Origin: Mrakia gelida
Lineage: Eukaryota; Basidiomycota; Tremellomycetes; Cystofilobasidiales; Mrakiaceae
NCBI GenBank assembly: GCA_024345305.1
Contig: BRON01000005.1
Coordinates: 806,001 to 870,000 of the forward strand
DNA length: 64,000 bases
Reading direction: 5' to 3'
The position numbers were made by a program, and so were the translations under genes. Shown here in pieces: positions 36,927-47,982 of the stretch; within the stretch, counting starts at the first letter, position 1, and every line of letters begins with the position of its first letter. The notes beneath the pieces are model-generated. The model made no database searches. It saw nothing but the letters and a program-made list of their open reading frames with translations, and was not told the origin of the DNA.

Positions 36927-37257
36927 TCAAGTTGTAAGGGAGGGTGGACGTTGAAGGATTGGAGGAGCAGAAGGAGGGAAAGCTCAACGCAAGCTCGCTC
37001 GGCAAGAAAGCCGAAGGAAGAGCAACCTTGAGCGATCTCATGCAAATTTGAAGTCGGTGCTGAGGCAGTGAAGGACACGCCTGGTCAAAGCAGAAGCGAT
37101 GCCATTTTTTTTTCCGAACCCAAAGCGAGAGAAACTCAAGCCTCTTCTCGTTTCTCTACGACTGTTCCGTTTCGCGACGCGTCTCGCTACTCGTTCGCAC
37201 GCAAAGCTCTATAAGTAAGATCGAAAGCTCACCCCAATGCCAGGAACCAACTCAACA
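36927..37257. other. Spacer upstream of kinase gene
   Basis: About 330 bases between the kinase start and the FOL3 stop, both on the minus strand. Contains the kinase promoter, one GACGCGTC near 37178 and an A/T run near 37110. No gene is seen. Confidence 0.4.
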
Positions 37258-38934
37258 TCACCTCCTAACCAACCTAAACAAATCCGCCACGAGATACAAA
37301 CTCCCACAAACAACCACCAATCCTCCTTCTTCCTCTCCCTCTCCCGTCGCCCACTTCAGCGCCTCCTCCAACCCTCCCTCCTTCCCACCATCCCAAACCC
37401 CCTCCTCCTCACCAATCAACCTCCTCACACAATCCCTCAGGTCCTTAGCAGCGACAGGTCTCACCCAAGGCATCCCCTCAATAGGCGTCGAGAACTCCAC
37501 ACACGCGACGCGATCTCCCTTCCGAAGCAACGGAGCGAGGGTCTCGAGCGGGGTTTTAGGGGGGGAGGAGGAGAGGGAGAGGATGAATGTTCGGCGGGGT
37601 TGGGTTGGGCATGGGGTTGGGAGGGGTAGAGAGTCGAGGTAGGAGGAAAGGAGGGAGGAGGAAGCGCTGTTGTGGGCTCCGTCGACGAGGACTGTTGAGC
37701 TTGAGTTCGAGAGGGTGGAGGGTGGGAGGGAGATCCAAGAGCATCGACCTTCCCATTCTACTCCTCTCACTCCCCTCTGGAAGATTTCGTCGTCAGCGAG
37801 GAGGGAAGCCAGTTGAGGGAGGATCGCGAGCGGGACGGGGTGGGTTCGAAGGACCTGGAGGGTCGTGAGTGCGAGGGAGAGGTTGTCGATTTGGTGCGAG
37901 CCTGGAAGGGGGAGGTGCGTGAGGAGGATGGGCTGGGGGTTGGAGGGGAAGGTGGTTGTGTATTTGGTTAAGGAAGAGAGGGAGTTGATGAGGGGGAGGA
38001 GAGTGGTGGGGGGTGTTGATGGAGAGGTTTGGGAGAGGAGAGGAGAGGTGGTTTGGATGTGGTGTTGGAGGTGGGTGCGGAGGAGGTTGTACGAGGAGGT
38101 GAAGTCCTGGTTGGAGTTGGGGTTGGGGTTGTGGTTAGGGAGGGGAGTAAGGACCGGTTGAGGACGAGGAGGGACGAAGGGGTGGAGGGAGAACGACGCG
38201 ACCTGCTGTCCGTTTCCTCCTTCGTCTGGGATGTTGGCTCCAACGAACGACTCAGCAGCCCAGACAACCTCTGCACCTTTTTTCTTCGCCACTTCTTCCA
38301 CCACACCGATCACCTCCTGATGCTTCTGCTTCCCTCCCACCAGCACTCCTCCCTCCTTGACGATCCCGGCCTTCCCTCTCGCGATGTCTCCAGGTGTGTT
38401 CCCGAGGAAGCCTTGATGATCCAGATCGACGGAGGTGAGGACGCAGGCGAGGACGAGGGAAGTAGGGAATACGTTGGTAGCGTCGAGGAGACCTCCCATT
38501 CCGCATTCGATGATGAGGACGTCGACCTTCGAAGTGGCCGTTCCCTCCTTCATCGTCGTCGTCGCTGCTCCCTCCTCTCCCTCTGCCTCCAACCCATCTC
38601 CTTCGAAGATCCTCAGCGCCGTCACCGTAAGCAGCTCAAACAGACTCGCTCCCGTCTTGTGCTCCCCATCTAACCTCTCGACGTTCGCTCGTACGGCGTC
38701 GTATCGTTTCCTGGAGACGGGTCGGCCGTTGATCCTGATGGAGTCCTCCACGGATACGAGGTGAGGGGAGTTGAAGCGACCTGTTGAGAGACCTGAGATG
38801 GAGAGGGTTGAGTCGATGATGGCTGAGACGGAACCTTTGCCGTTGGTTCCTGCGATGTGGACGACGGGGATCGAGAGGGGAGGGAAGAAGGAGAGGAGGG
38901 AGGTGATTCGTTCGAGGCCGGGGTTGATGGACAT
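37258..38934 (-). CDS. FOL3: Dihydrofolate / folylpolyglutamate synthase
   Basis: Mur-ligase-fold enzyme that adds glutamate to dihydropteroate or folates. Intronless CDS of 558 aa, starting MSINPGLERITSLL, which matches the start of fungal dihydrofolate synthetases. Motifs: P-loop HIAGTNGKGSVSAI, FNSPHLVSVEDSIRING, IIECGMGGLLDATNVF, SVDLDHQGFLGNTPGDIA, PLPGSHQIDNLSLAL and VLVDGAHNSASS. The loop from about residue 290 holds Pro/Asn/Thr-rich repeats that lengthen it over bacterial FolC (about 420 aa). The reading frame stays open upstream of this Met to an acceptor at 39010-39012, and a GTGAGC donor at 39098 suggests an upstream exon, but no ATG was found there. Whether it acts as dihydrofolate synthase (Fol3) or folylpolyglutamate synthase (Met7) is decided mainly by the N-terminus, which favours Fol3. 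Confidence 0.88.
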   Translation of the reverse strand: MSINPGLERITSLLSFFPPLSIPVVHIAGTNGKGSVSAIIDSTLSISGLSTGRFNSPHLVSVEDSIRINGRPVSRKRYDAVRANVERLDGEHKTGASLFELLTVTALRIFEGDGLEAEGEEGAATTTMKEGTATSKVDVLIIECGMGGLLDATNVFPTSLVLACVLTSVDLDHQGFLGNTPGDIARGKAGIVKEGGVLVGGKQKHQEVIGVVEEVAKKKGAEVVWAAESFVGANIPDEGGNGQQVASFSLHPFVPPRPQPVLTPLPNHNPNPNSNQDFTSSYNLLRTHLQHHIQTTSPLLSQTSPSTPPTTLLPLINSLSSLTKYTTTFPSNPQPILLTHLPLPGSHQIDNLSLALTTLQVLRTHPVPLAILPQLASLLADDEIFQRGVRGVEWEGRCSWISLPPSTLSNSSSTVLVDGAHNSASSSLLSSYLDSLPLPTPCPTQPRRTFILSLSSSPPKTPLETLAPLLRKGDRVACVEFSTPIEGMPWVRPVAAKDLRDCVRRLIGEEEGVWDGGKEGGLEEALKWATGEGEEEGGLVVVCGSLYLVADLFRLVRR

Positions 38935-39321
38935 GCTGAGGGAAGGAGATACGAATTCGAGAGGAAGATGATAGTGGTGGAGGAAAGTCGGGGTGGAGAG
39001 GGTTGGGATCTGTACGAGAGAAAAGAAAAGAAGAAGGGAAGAGGGCTGATTAGAGAGCCGGAGACGAGCGAAGGGAGGGAGGAGGAGGTTGAGCTCACTC
39101 GTTCGAGCTGAAAGAGGAGGAGAAGCGAAGATTATTGACTCCGAAAGTTTGAGAGCGTTGGGAGTCTTCGACGAGGGGTCGATCCTTGTAGAAACGAAGT
39201 CGATTTGAAGGCGAGATGGAGTCGGGAGGAGACGAGCGAAGACCTCGTCTCGAATGGACGAGCTTCGCCTTCCCCTCCCTCCTTCCTTGAAGCTAACGCT
39301 CAGCACCCACTTTCAAAAGCC
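38935..39321. promoter_or_regulatory. Divergent promoter of FOL3 and VPS11
   Basis: Only 387 bases separate the two divergent start codons. A probable intron (donor at 39098, acceptor 39010-39012, minus strand, CTGATTAG-type branch region) lies in the FOL3 5' leader. No TATA element is evident. Confidence 0.5.
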
Positions 39322-42300
39322 ATGGCTCCACCTCCCCCTCCTCCAGCACCTTTACCACCTTCTACTCAACCCTGGCGGACGTTCTCTTTCTTCAACTCTA
39401 CGGATGTGAAGGACTCTCAAGATCTAGCGAGCTCGCCTGACGTGTTCAAGTCTCCGCCAACCATCTCAGCTCTCGAACCGTCATCGATAGAAGGAGGATC
39501 CCTTCTTTTGGCAGATCTGGATGGGAGGATCAACGTCCTAGGTCAGTAGAACTCTCTTGCTCGTTTGTGAAGGAAAGGAGGTAGTGAGAGGGAGAAAAGG
39601 ACAGACGAAGCTGACCTCCTCCGCCTCCTTCCCTTGTGTCCTCTTCTGCTCAGATCACTCGTTCGAGGTCATTCGAAGCTGGGTCGCTTTCGAAGATGGA
39701 CGATGTACTCACCTCATGGAAGCTAGAGGTATCGCTGTCACTCTAGGAGTAAGTCTCCCTTCGCGAGGGCACGAATCGCTGAAGGAGGAGGCGAGATGGG
39801 ATCGAGCTCAACCTGACCTTCCTTCCCTCTCATTCTCCAGGAAGAAACCTCAACTCCGTACCCAATCCTCAAGATCTGGGATCTTCTTCATCTCGATAAG
39901 AAGACCAAGACTCCCATCCTCCTCAGATCCATCAAAGTCCAACATGGAGGACGACCTCATCCCGTTCGTTCCCCATCCGACGTCGAGCTTCGACCCTTCC
40001 TTCCTCCCATCCCTGACCTTGTACCCTTTGTTCCGTCTTTGTTTTGCTTCACAGATCACCACCGCAACTCTAACTCCTTCTCTCTCCCACCTAGCCATCG
40101 GTCTCGGTGACGGAACCCTCCTCCTCTACCGTCATCTCTCCCAATCCCTCTCCCCAGCCTCGCCTCTCACCTCCCTCCCGAAACCCAAGATCCTCCTCGA
40201 GGGCTCCACTGCCGGAGGAGCCGAACCCATCACAGGTCTCGTCTTCCGAGAACGAACTCAGGATATTCATCTCTGGGTGGTGACGACAGGGAGGGTGATG
40301 GTGGGCCATGTCGCTGGGAAGAGGAGTGGTGGAGAGCTGAGAGTGTTGGATGAGTTTGGAGCTGGGTTGGGGTGTGTGAAGGGACTGGCTGGCGAGGGCG
40401 AGGTTGGAATGGTGCTTGCTAGGGATGAGGCGGTGTATCTGTACGGGACTGAGGCGAGAGGGATGAGTTATGCTTACGAGGGTGAGTTCGAGAGAACGAG
40501 ACGGACGAGTGCGAGCGAACGGACGAAGCTGACCTCTCCCTCCCTCTTCTTCGCCGTCTTTCGCAGGCCCCAAATCCTCAATACACTCATTCAAGAACAG
40601 CGTCATCATTGTCTCCCCTCCCTTCGTCCCGACCGTCACCTCTACCTCCCAAACCGTCCGAAACCTCGCCAGGGCTCAGCCATCGACTTCCTCGCCGACG
40701 GACGTCGCTCGTCTCGCCGTCATGGATCTCGACACCCAGGTTCTCAACTACTCGGGGACGTTCAAGGATGGTGTTCGGGACATCTTCTGTCTCTGGGGCT
40801 CGATTTTCGTGCTCGGAAACGACGGGAAGGTCAGTCCTCCGTTTGTCTTCTGATCGAAACGCGTCTCTCGACTGACTCGTCTTCCTTCTTTCCTCTTTCC
40901 AGGTCTCTCGACTCGACGAGGTCCCTCTTTCAGCCAAGCTCGCCCATCTCTTTTCGAAATCCTACTTCCCTCTCGCTCTCAGCGTGGCCAAGTCGCAGAG
41001 CATCGGAAAGGACGGTCTCGCCGACATCCATCGTCGGTACGGAGATCATCTCTACGGGAAGGGAGACTACGAGGGAGCTGTCTCGCAGTACGTCAAGACG
41101 CTAGGAGAGCTGCAGCCTAGTTATGTGATCAGGAAGGCGAGTCTGTGCTTCGTTCGTTCGAGTTGATTCGCGTCGAGAAAGACCAACTGATCGAAGCTCC
41201 TTTCTTGCCTCGCGTTCTCGACTCCTCAGTTCCTCGACGCTCAACGAATTAACAACCTCACTACCTACCTCCAAGAACTCCACTCCGCCGGTCTCGCCAA
41301 CTCAGATCACACCACCCTCCTCCTCAACTGCTACACCAAAACCTCGGACGTCGCTCGACTCGACTCCTTCATCCGAACAACCGAGACGCGAGGACCGAAA
41401 GGAGAGCTTCCCTTCGATCTCGAGACTGCCATCAAGGTCTGCCGTCAAGCTGGATACTACGAGCACGCAGTGTTTCTCGCGAAGAAGTTCGGAAGGCACG
41501 AGGAGTACCTGAGCATCCAGATCGAGGATGCTGGAGATTGGGCAGACGCGTTGAGGTACCTGAGAGGGTTGGGTCATTCGGCTGTGAGTCCTCGGTTTTG
41601 TCCGTCCTCGTCGCCTGATTTCCTTCGCTGACTTTCTTTTTCAACTGTTTCCAGGCTGAGGAGAACATGGTTCGCTACGGAAAGACTCTCCTGTCCCATC
41701 AACCCGCCGAGACGACGGATCTCCTCATCGACCTCTGCTCCGGAACCCTCTCTCCCAAACCCTCCTACCTCAACGGCGCCTCCTCCTCTTCGACCTCCAC
41801 TCCCAATCCCAACGCTGCCTCCTCAACCGCTCAGGCTTCCACTTCCAACAGTCCAGCCTACCTCAACGTCTTCAACTCAGGGCTCAACTACACTCGAACC
41901 GCCGTCGAAGCAGCAGCAGCCGCAACAGTCGCCATCGGAGGAGCCTTCCCACCTCTTCCTGGTCCCAGTACCGCTCGCCCACCCAAACCTACCCTCGAAG
42001 GAGTCGAACCGAGATCGTCGGCCTCGGATCAGCAGAGATCGTCGAAGGACTCGTTCGTCCTCGTCGACAAGGACGGAGAAGACGGATCGTCGACTTCGCC
42101 AACAGGACCAAGCTACATCCCTCCCTCCCCTCGTCAATACTTCGCTCACTTCGTCAACCACCCCGACCAACTCCTCCGCTTCCTCGAAGCCGTCGCTCTC
42201 GCTCGCTGGAACCAGAAGGTAGACCTCTCCTCCTCCACCACTCGACGCGTCGCTCCTCCGCCAGCGTACGACTCCGTCCCCTCCCAGAACGACGATGCAG

Positions 42301-43522
42301 CCGACGACGACGAGGACAAGATCGATCAACGAGCCGTATGGAACACCCTCCTCGAACTCTACCTCCTCTTCTCGACCACCCGAGCCGGACCCAGCTCGAA
42401 GGAAACCAACAAGCTCAAGGCTCTCAAACTCCTCGAACAAGCCGACAAGATCCCTTACGACTCGACTCACGCGCTCATCCTGTGTTCGACCAACGGGTTC
42501 ACGGAAGGGTTGGTGGAGCTGTGGGAGAAGTTGGGGATGTACGAGGATGTGGTTAGGTTCTGGATGGAGAAGGAGAGGGACACTGCCGCCGGGGAGGACG
42601 AGACGGACTCGACTTCGAGCTCGAGCGGTGGACGACACGCGTCGGACGAGGTTCTGGATCGCCTTCGACTCTACGGTCCAACTCAACCTCAACTCTACCC
42701 TCTCGTTCTGAGGTTCCTGACGTCGACGAACGCGCTGCTGGCGAGGCACGGGGAGGATCTGAAGGAGGTGCTGGAGACGATTGATGAGGAGCGGATCATG
42801 CCTACGTTGGAGGTCGTGCAGGTACTGAGTAGGAATGGGGTGGCCAGTGTGGGGGTCGTGAAGGATTGGCTGAGAGAGAAGGTTAGGAGGATGAGGGTTG
42901 AGGTTGATTCGGTGAGTGTTCGCTCTTCCTTTCGAGTCGAGTCGCGCTTTCGTTTCCTTCCTTCCTTTCGCGCCTCGAACTGACCGAACTTTATCTTCTC
43001 ACTTCATCCGCTCGCCCGTAGGACAAAACCCTCATCACCTCCTACCGCTCGGAAACCCAATCGAAACAACGCGAGATCGAGGCTCTCACGGACACGTCGA
43101 AACCTCAGGTCTTCCAAGTCACTCGATGTACGAGATGCAACCAGACGCTCGATCTTCCCAGTGTTCACTTCATGTGCAAGCATTCCTTCCACCAGCTGTA
43201 CGTAAAAACATCCCTTTCTTCCTCTCCCTCTTCTCGCCCTCGTCGCGTCTCGTCGTCTCGTTCTCGCCTCGCTGACTCTCCCCTCCCTCCCTCCTCTCCT
43301 CTCTCGTCGTTTCACAGCTGCCTCCCCGACACCAACAACCCCGACTGTCCCAACTGTGCCCACCAACACGGTCTCATTCGAGAAGTCCGAGCCAACCATG
43401 TTAGGGAGAGGAAGAACGAGCTGTTCGTTTCAGAGGTCGAGGAGAGCGAGGATGGCTTCGGAGTCGTCGCGGCGGCGTTTGGGAAGAGTTTCTTTGCTGC
43501 GACGGGGGTGAATGCAGCTTAG
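39322..43522 (+). CDS. VPS11: Vacuolar protein sorting protein 11 (HOPS/CORVET core subunit)
   Basis: Core subunit of the HOPS and CORVET tethering complexes that drive endosome and vacuole fusion. Ten exons (39322-39541, 39654-39748, 39841-39963, 40055-40481, 40567-40829, 40903-41136, 41230-41583, 41655-42911, 43022-43197, 43318-43522) give 1117 aa. The N-terminal half is the beta-propeller (WRTFSFFNS, LLLADLDGRINVLG, HLAIGLGDGTLLLYRH, PVFVPT-type strands), followed by clathrin-repeat helices (DIHRRYGDHLYGKGDYEGA, YVIRKFLDAQRINNLTTYLQ, AIKVCRQAGYYEHAVFLAKK). It ends with a RING-H2-like finger CTRCNQTLDLP, FMCKHSFHQLCLPD, CPNC. Intron 6 (41137-41229) starts with GCGAGT, so it is a GC-AG intron; the join gives the conserved VIRKFLDAQRI. 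A Ser/Asp-rich insert of about 100 residues lies in exon 8. Confidence 0.94.
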
Positions 43523-44124
43523 CGTAGTGAAGATCAGTTGGTTGAGTTTGGGTTTTAAACGATATGTTTACGACTTCTTGGACGGACCAAGGACGAAGGT
43601 CGAGCGAAGGACGACGCGTCTCGCTCTTCCTCTATCGAACGCGTGAGTCGAGGCCAAGAAAGAGGGGGGTTGTATTAAGGATCAAGAAAGCGAAAAACGA
43701 AAGCGAGAGAACAGTGGCTAAGTAGGTAAGTGAGTAGAAGTGCAAGTGATGCGAGGGAGAAGACGTGCTGGTTCGAGTGATGAAGGTCGAAACGAGGGCG
43801 AAACTAGACTAGAGAAGTATGCATGAAGGGGTTCGTTTTGATGATGGATTGAGTCCAGTACGAGAGTCCGAGAAACAGAGAGAGAGAGTCCAGAAGTCCC
43901 AAGAACGTGAAGGAGAACGAAGAAAAACGAGCGAGGCGAGGGAGTGTGATGCGAGTCCGAGGACTAGAGTCCGTGGAGACTAAGGTAGAGAGAGAGAGAG
44001 AGAGTCCGAGAGTCCGAGAGGGGGTAGGGGAGGGAGAAACGCTAGGTGGCAAGCAAGGCAAGGGTGCGGGAGAGGGATGGTTCGTGACGATCGTAAAAGA
44101 GAAGGGAAGTCCGATGGGGTGGGT
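43523..44124. other. Convergent 3' spacer between VPS11 and the membrane-protein gene
   Basis: No gene is seen. Contains repeated GAGAGTCCGAGAGTCC words (43860-44020), one GACGCGTC near 43613, and the 3' UTRs of both genes. With an alternative donor in the neighbouring gene, part of 43980-44268 would be translated. Confidence 0.4.
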
Positions 44125-45537
44125 TTAAGCGACGCGTCGACCGAAGAGTCCTCCCGTTGTGGTTGCGGCTGCTGTTGCTGTTGCTGCTGCGAGGGTTTCG
44201 ATGGCGACTCCGACTTCGAGGGATGAGGTCTCGGCTCCGTAGGTTCCAAGTGGTCGAGCAACGGGGTTCTAAGAACGATGAGAGGGAAGAGGTGAGCGGG
44301 ACGACGACGCGACGAGCGAGCGAAGGGAGGCGATGAAGAAGAGCTGGACGAACGGGTGAGTACCTCCCTCCTCCTGAGAAGCCGTGGAGGACGAATCGAT
44401 CGAGGATGGGGTAGCCGATGCTGTAAAAGTCGAGGAGGAAGAGGAAGAGGGTCAGAGAGGGGAAGAGGAGGAATGGGAGGAGGAGCCAAGGTGACTCACA
44501 ACAACAGCAAGAGGAGAAGGACGAGGAAGATCAAGCAGAAGAGGTTGGCGACTCTCGTGAAGATAAACAGTCTTCCCTGTCCGTAGGCAGTCGACCTGGA
44601 TCCACGAAACAAACGCGAGAACAGAGAGGGAAGATGAGCTTTGGGACCGAATGAAGCGGGAAGGCAAGGAGGTCGAGCTCACGCTCGCATCACCTCCTCC
44701 ATCTCCTTCTCGTTCCCATACATCCAATCGTCTCCTTCGGGACCGCTCTCGTACACTTCGATGTGTACTTCTCCAGCTTCCGGATCGAAGCCCTAAGAAG
44801 AAACGAACCGAGAGCCCAAGGAGGAAGGTCAGCTTTTCTCCGCTCGAGGAGGAAGCGAGGAGAGGGGAGACGAGGAGGTGCGAGCTTGAGCTCACAATCT
44901 CTGAGGCGTAAGACATGGGTCGAAGCATCATCGAGCTCCTGCTGAGGTCGTAGGAGGACTCCCTTCGAGGCGAGTGCGATCCTTTGGGGACCGTCAGAGA
45001 GAGAGATCCTGAGCCAGAGGAGGAGGAGTACTGCCGACGGACGAGAGGAAGAAGATGAGCGGACGAGCTCGCATGAGTTTCAGGCCTTCCTTCTGCTTCT
45101 CTTATGAGTCGAGAAAAGAAGGAATCTTTGCCACTCACTGACATGCCCGACATCCTATTAGGTCCTCCTCGGTCCATGAATGGAGCCTTGATGCTGATAC
45201 TGAGATCGTCGAAGCTCTTCGTTTCACCAGCCTCCTCTGATCCATCCTTCTCGAGAGTCGGGAGGAACACCACCCTCCTGCCTCCTTCCTCCTCACTCCC
45301 ACTCGACTTCCTGAGAGACGACGAGTCTTCCGAGCTGCTTCTAGTCGTTGGAAGCAAGGACGCTTCTTCGGGTGATTTGGGCGAGGCGTTGAGCAGGTTG
45401 AGGTCGAGAGCAGGGGCAGGAGGAGGAGGAGGGGGAGGGGCGTTCGTTGAGCTCGGAGGCGGGGAAGAAGGAAGGAGAGGCGAAGACGACGAGGAGGACG
45501 TCGATTTGGGAAGAGTGAGCGACGAGGGAGGAGGCAT
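44125..45537 (-). CDS. Small single-helix membrane protein, resembles the N-terminal part of Kre6/Skn1
   Basis: About 352 aa in five exons: 44896-45537, 44683-44792, 44500-44595, 44354-44420, 44125-44268. The first 210 residues are Ser/Pro-rich and probably cytosolic. Then come an acidic stretch with GDDWMYGNEKEMEEVMRAS and one strongly hydrophobic helix (FTRVANLFCLIFLVLLLLLL) followed by IGYPILDRF. That order (acidic tail, TRxxANL, helix, GYPI) recalls the N-terminal cytosolic and membrane part of Kre6/Skn1 beta-glucan synthesis proteins. The large GH16 catalytic domain of those proteins is absent; the frame ends about 60 residues later. The last junction is uncertain: a GTACTC donor at 44363 instead of GTTCGT at 44353 would switch frame and extend to 43980 with a poly-Gln run. 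The family link is inference. Confidence 0.55.
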
Positions 45538-46203
45538 CTCTATGATTTCGGGAAGGAAGAGGCGAGGGGAGAAGGAGAGAGAGAGATGGGAGGGAGGGAG
45601 GGCAGGAAGGAAGGAAGCGGGAGGTTGGAGGTCAGAAGAGAGAGGGGAAGGCCAAGGTGACCAACTTCTGGTACCTGGAAAGCGGGAAAGCCGAAGGAGA
45701 TTTTACGAGACTTTCCTGCTTTGCGAGGATCCTGTTGATCCAAGACAAGAGTGACAGAGGCGAGAAGGAGGGACCTGAAGAAAGAGGACGGAGATTGTTG
45801 ATTGTTTACGCGCGAGCTCGAGCTCGTACGACCTGCTAGAAGAAGAGGTCGAAGAGACGTTCTGGATCACAGCCAGGAATTAGATCACGCTCCAGCATCA
45901 AGCTTTGAAGGCCTGGAGCTGAGGAGGCAGGAAGGGCGGCCAGGAACGCAATAAAAGCTGTTCAGTCATCGAACGACGCGTCGTCCCTCTCGATCCTCCC
46001 GTCCCTGATCTTCCGAGCTCCATCCTAGCTCTCAAGGTGACAACCTACAGCTGGCAAAAGTACTCAGACATTTTACCGAGGGCAGGGACTCGCTCAAGCG
46101 AGAGCAGCAGCGAGGTCGGCGACACCATCGTCTCGCTCTCCTCTTCTTCTCCTCCTCTCGCGTCGTTTCAACGAACATTCCATCGTAAGATAGAACCAAA
46201 GAT
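45538..46203. other. Upstream region of the membrane-protein gene
   Basis: No gene is supported. It holds the promoter of the gene at 44125-45537 and the 3' UTR of the MYND gene. One GACGCGTC occurs near 45976. Confidence 0.4.
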
Positions 46204-47649
46204 CTAGACACTCTGCCACACGGGCTTAAAACAGTTCTTCTTGTGGGTCTTGATGTGAGCTCGACGATGTTCTGCGAGGAGAGGTAGGGAGAGGAGGAGA
46301 GGGAGGTCAGCTTCGCGCGTCGTCGCCGATCGACGTCTCGAGTTCAGGAGCAAAGAACGTACCAGTCGAGCAGTATCGAACAGCACCACACTATTGACGA
46401 GGATTCGAAGAAGAGATGAAGCGAGCGAATGAAAGAGATCAGCTCAAACCCCTGGATCGACCTTCGCTCAACCACTTGAGCACTTCCCTCCCTTCGAACA
46501 ATCCAAAAAACTCGGACTCACCTTCCCACAAGGAGTCATCTCCGCCCTAACCTTATTACAATCACTCTTCGGCGCTCCACCCTCCTCTCCCATTCCCTCC
46601 AAAGCCTCACACCTCAACCAAACCAACCTCCCCTCCTTCCTCTCCCTCTCTGCCCTCTCCCTAACCCCACTCCCAACCTCCTTCAAATCCCCCTCGTAGT
46701 TCAAGATCAGCTTCATAGCGTCGATCTCAGCCATACAGAGCCTCCAGTGATCTTTCTTGGCAGCGTCCTTCTCGGCTCGAGCGACTCGGGTGAGGATGAG
46801 ATGATGGTGGTTGAGGGAGTTGATGGCGGATTCGCGAGTTTCGAGAGGGAGGAGGGTGATGAGGTTGGGAGAGGTTGGGGAGAGGGTGAGGGAGGCGATG
46901 AGGAGGGTGGTGATGAGAGAGAGGGTGGAGGAGAGGGTGGTGGTTCCTGGGATGAGGTTCTGTGAGGGAGGAGGGAGGTCAGCTCTCTCGTTCAGCCCTC
47001 CTTCTTCCATGCCTTCTCTCGTCCACAGCTAGTCTGCTCTCCTCGGATCTTCTCGATGGACGCGTAACTCACCTCGAGCATGTCCTTAGGATAGGTGGCC
47101 ATCTTCTCCAGCAGATCTACGAGGAGACTCTTCGCCTGTTCGTTCTCTTGAAGGAATCGAACGAAGAGAGGTTGGTGCGAGATCCGTTCGAGGATGCCGA
47201 TGTACGAAGAGCTGCAGCTCGATTGAGGGATGAAGTTCATCGCCTTGATGAACTGAGGAAGGTAGCGAGCGCAGAAGTCGCTCTGATAAAAGGAAGAAAG
47301 TGGGTCAGCGAATGGAACGGGAGGGCGAGCGATTGGAGTGAGATGAGATGGAAGGGGAGGGAAGGAAGGGGATGGAGGAGTGAGAAGGAGTGGAAAGCTT
47401 GATCTCACCATCGCAGGTTCCGTTTGAGGGTTGGAGAAGTCCTTCACTTCCTCGAGCTGTAGAGATCAGAGAAGATGAGAGACATGGTCAGTACGTGGAG
47501 ACGCCGATGCTCGGAGAAAGAAGGGGAGCTCGACGAACAGCAGCGACAGGTTTCGCCTCCAGCTCTGCTTGACCGGGGAAGGTGAGATAGGCTTCTGGGG
47601 CATCTTCCGAGATTCCGAGGAGGGTTGCTAGTTCGTCGGCTTTGGCCAT
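46204..47649 (-). CDS. MYND-type zinc finger protein
   Basis: Protein of 300 aa in six exons: 47539-47649, 47409-47456, 47073-47282, 46522-46959, 46363-46390, 46204-46271. The body is helical with no recognised domain (YLPQFIKAMNFIPQ, LVDLLEKMATYPKDMLE, TLSLITTLLIASLTLSP). The C-terminus is a MYND-like finger spread over three exons: CGKCGAVRYCSTEHRRAHIK followed by THKKNC. The spacing C-x2-C-x5-C-x3-H-x7-H-x3-C fits MYND, but His replaces the usual Cys at the sixth ligand, and only one candidate Cys (SDCNK) is visible for the first pair. MYND fingers bind proline-rich partners, so a protein-interaction role is inferred. Exon 5 is 28 nt. No methyltransferase SET domain is present. Confidence 0.75.
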
Positions 47650-47982
47650 GGTGGGAAGAGGAGGGTTGAGATGCAAGAGAGGGTGAGGGTTGGAAGAGAC
47701 GAGCAGGTCGAGCTGTCGCTGAGCTTTTCGAGCTCGCCGCTTTTGTTCTTTTTTCTTTGCGAGATTACGAGAAGGGTTGAAATCTCAATGAGAGACGAGA
47801 AATATGAAAAGCGGGGATGCTGTGAAGGTCCGGCGAATAAATGCATGTTAGAAAACTGTCGAAAGACGAGTCTTCGCTCACGACGCGTCGTCGCACTCAC
47901 CTGTCCCTTTCTCTTCCCATGCCTCGAGTGAATATCGAGTCCCGAGCCGTTGTATTATTTAGTTTGCTAGTCTAGATAGTAG
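47650..47982. other. Spacer between MYND gene and seven-helix gene A
   Basis: About 330 bases, no gene seen. Holds the MYND promoter and the 3' UTR of the seven-helix gene. One GACGCGTC occurs near 47881. Confidence 0.4.

Noticed and set aside
41877..42749. 290-codon minus-strand frame opposite VPS11 exon 8
   Set aside because: Antisense shadow of a long coding exon; no domain.
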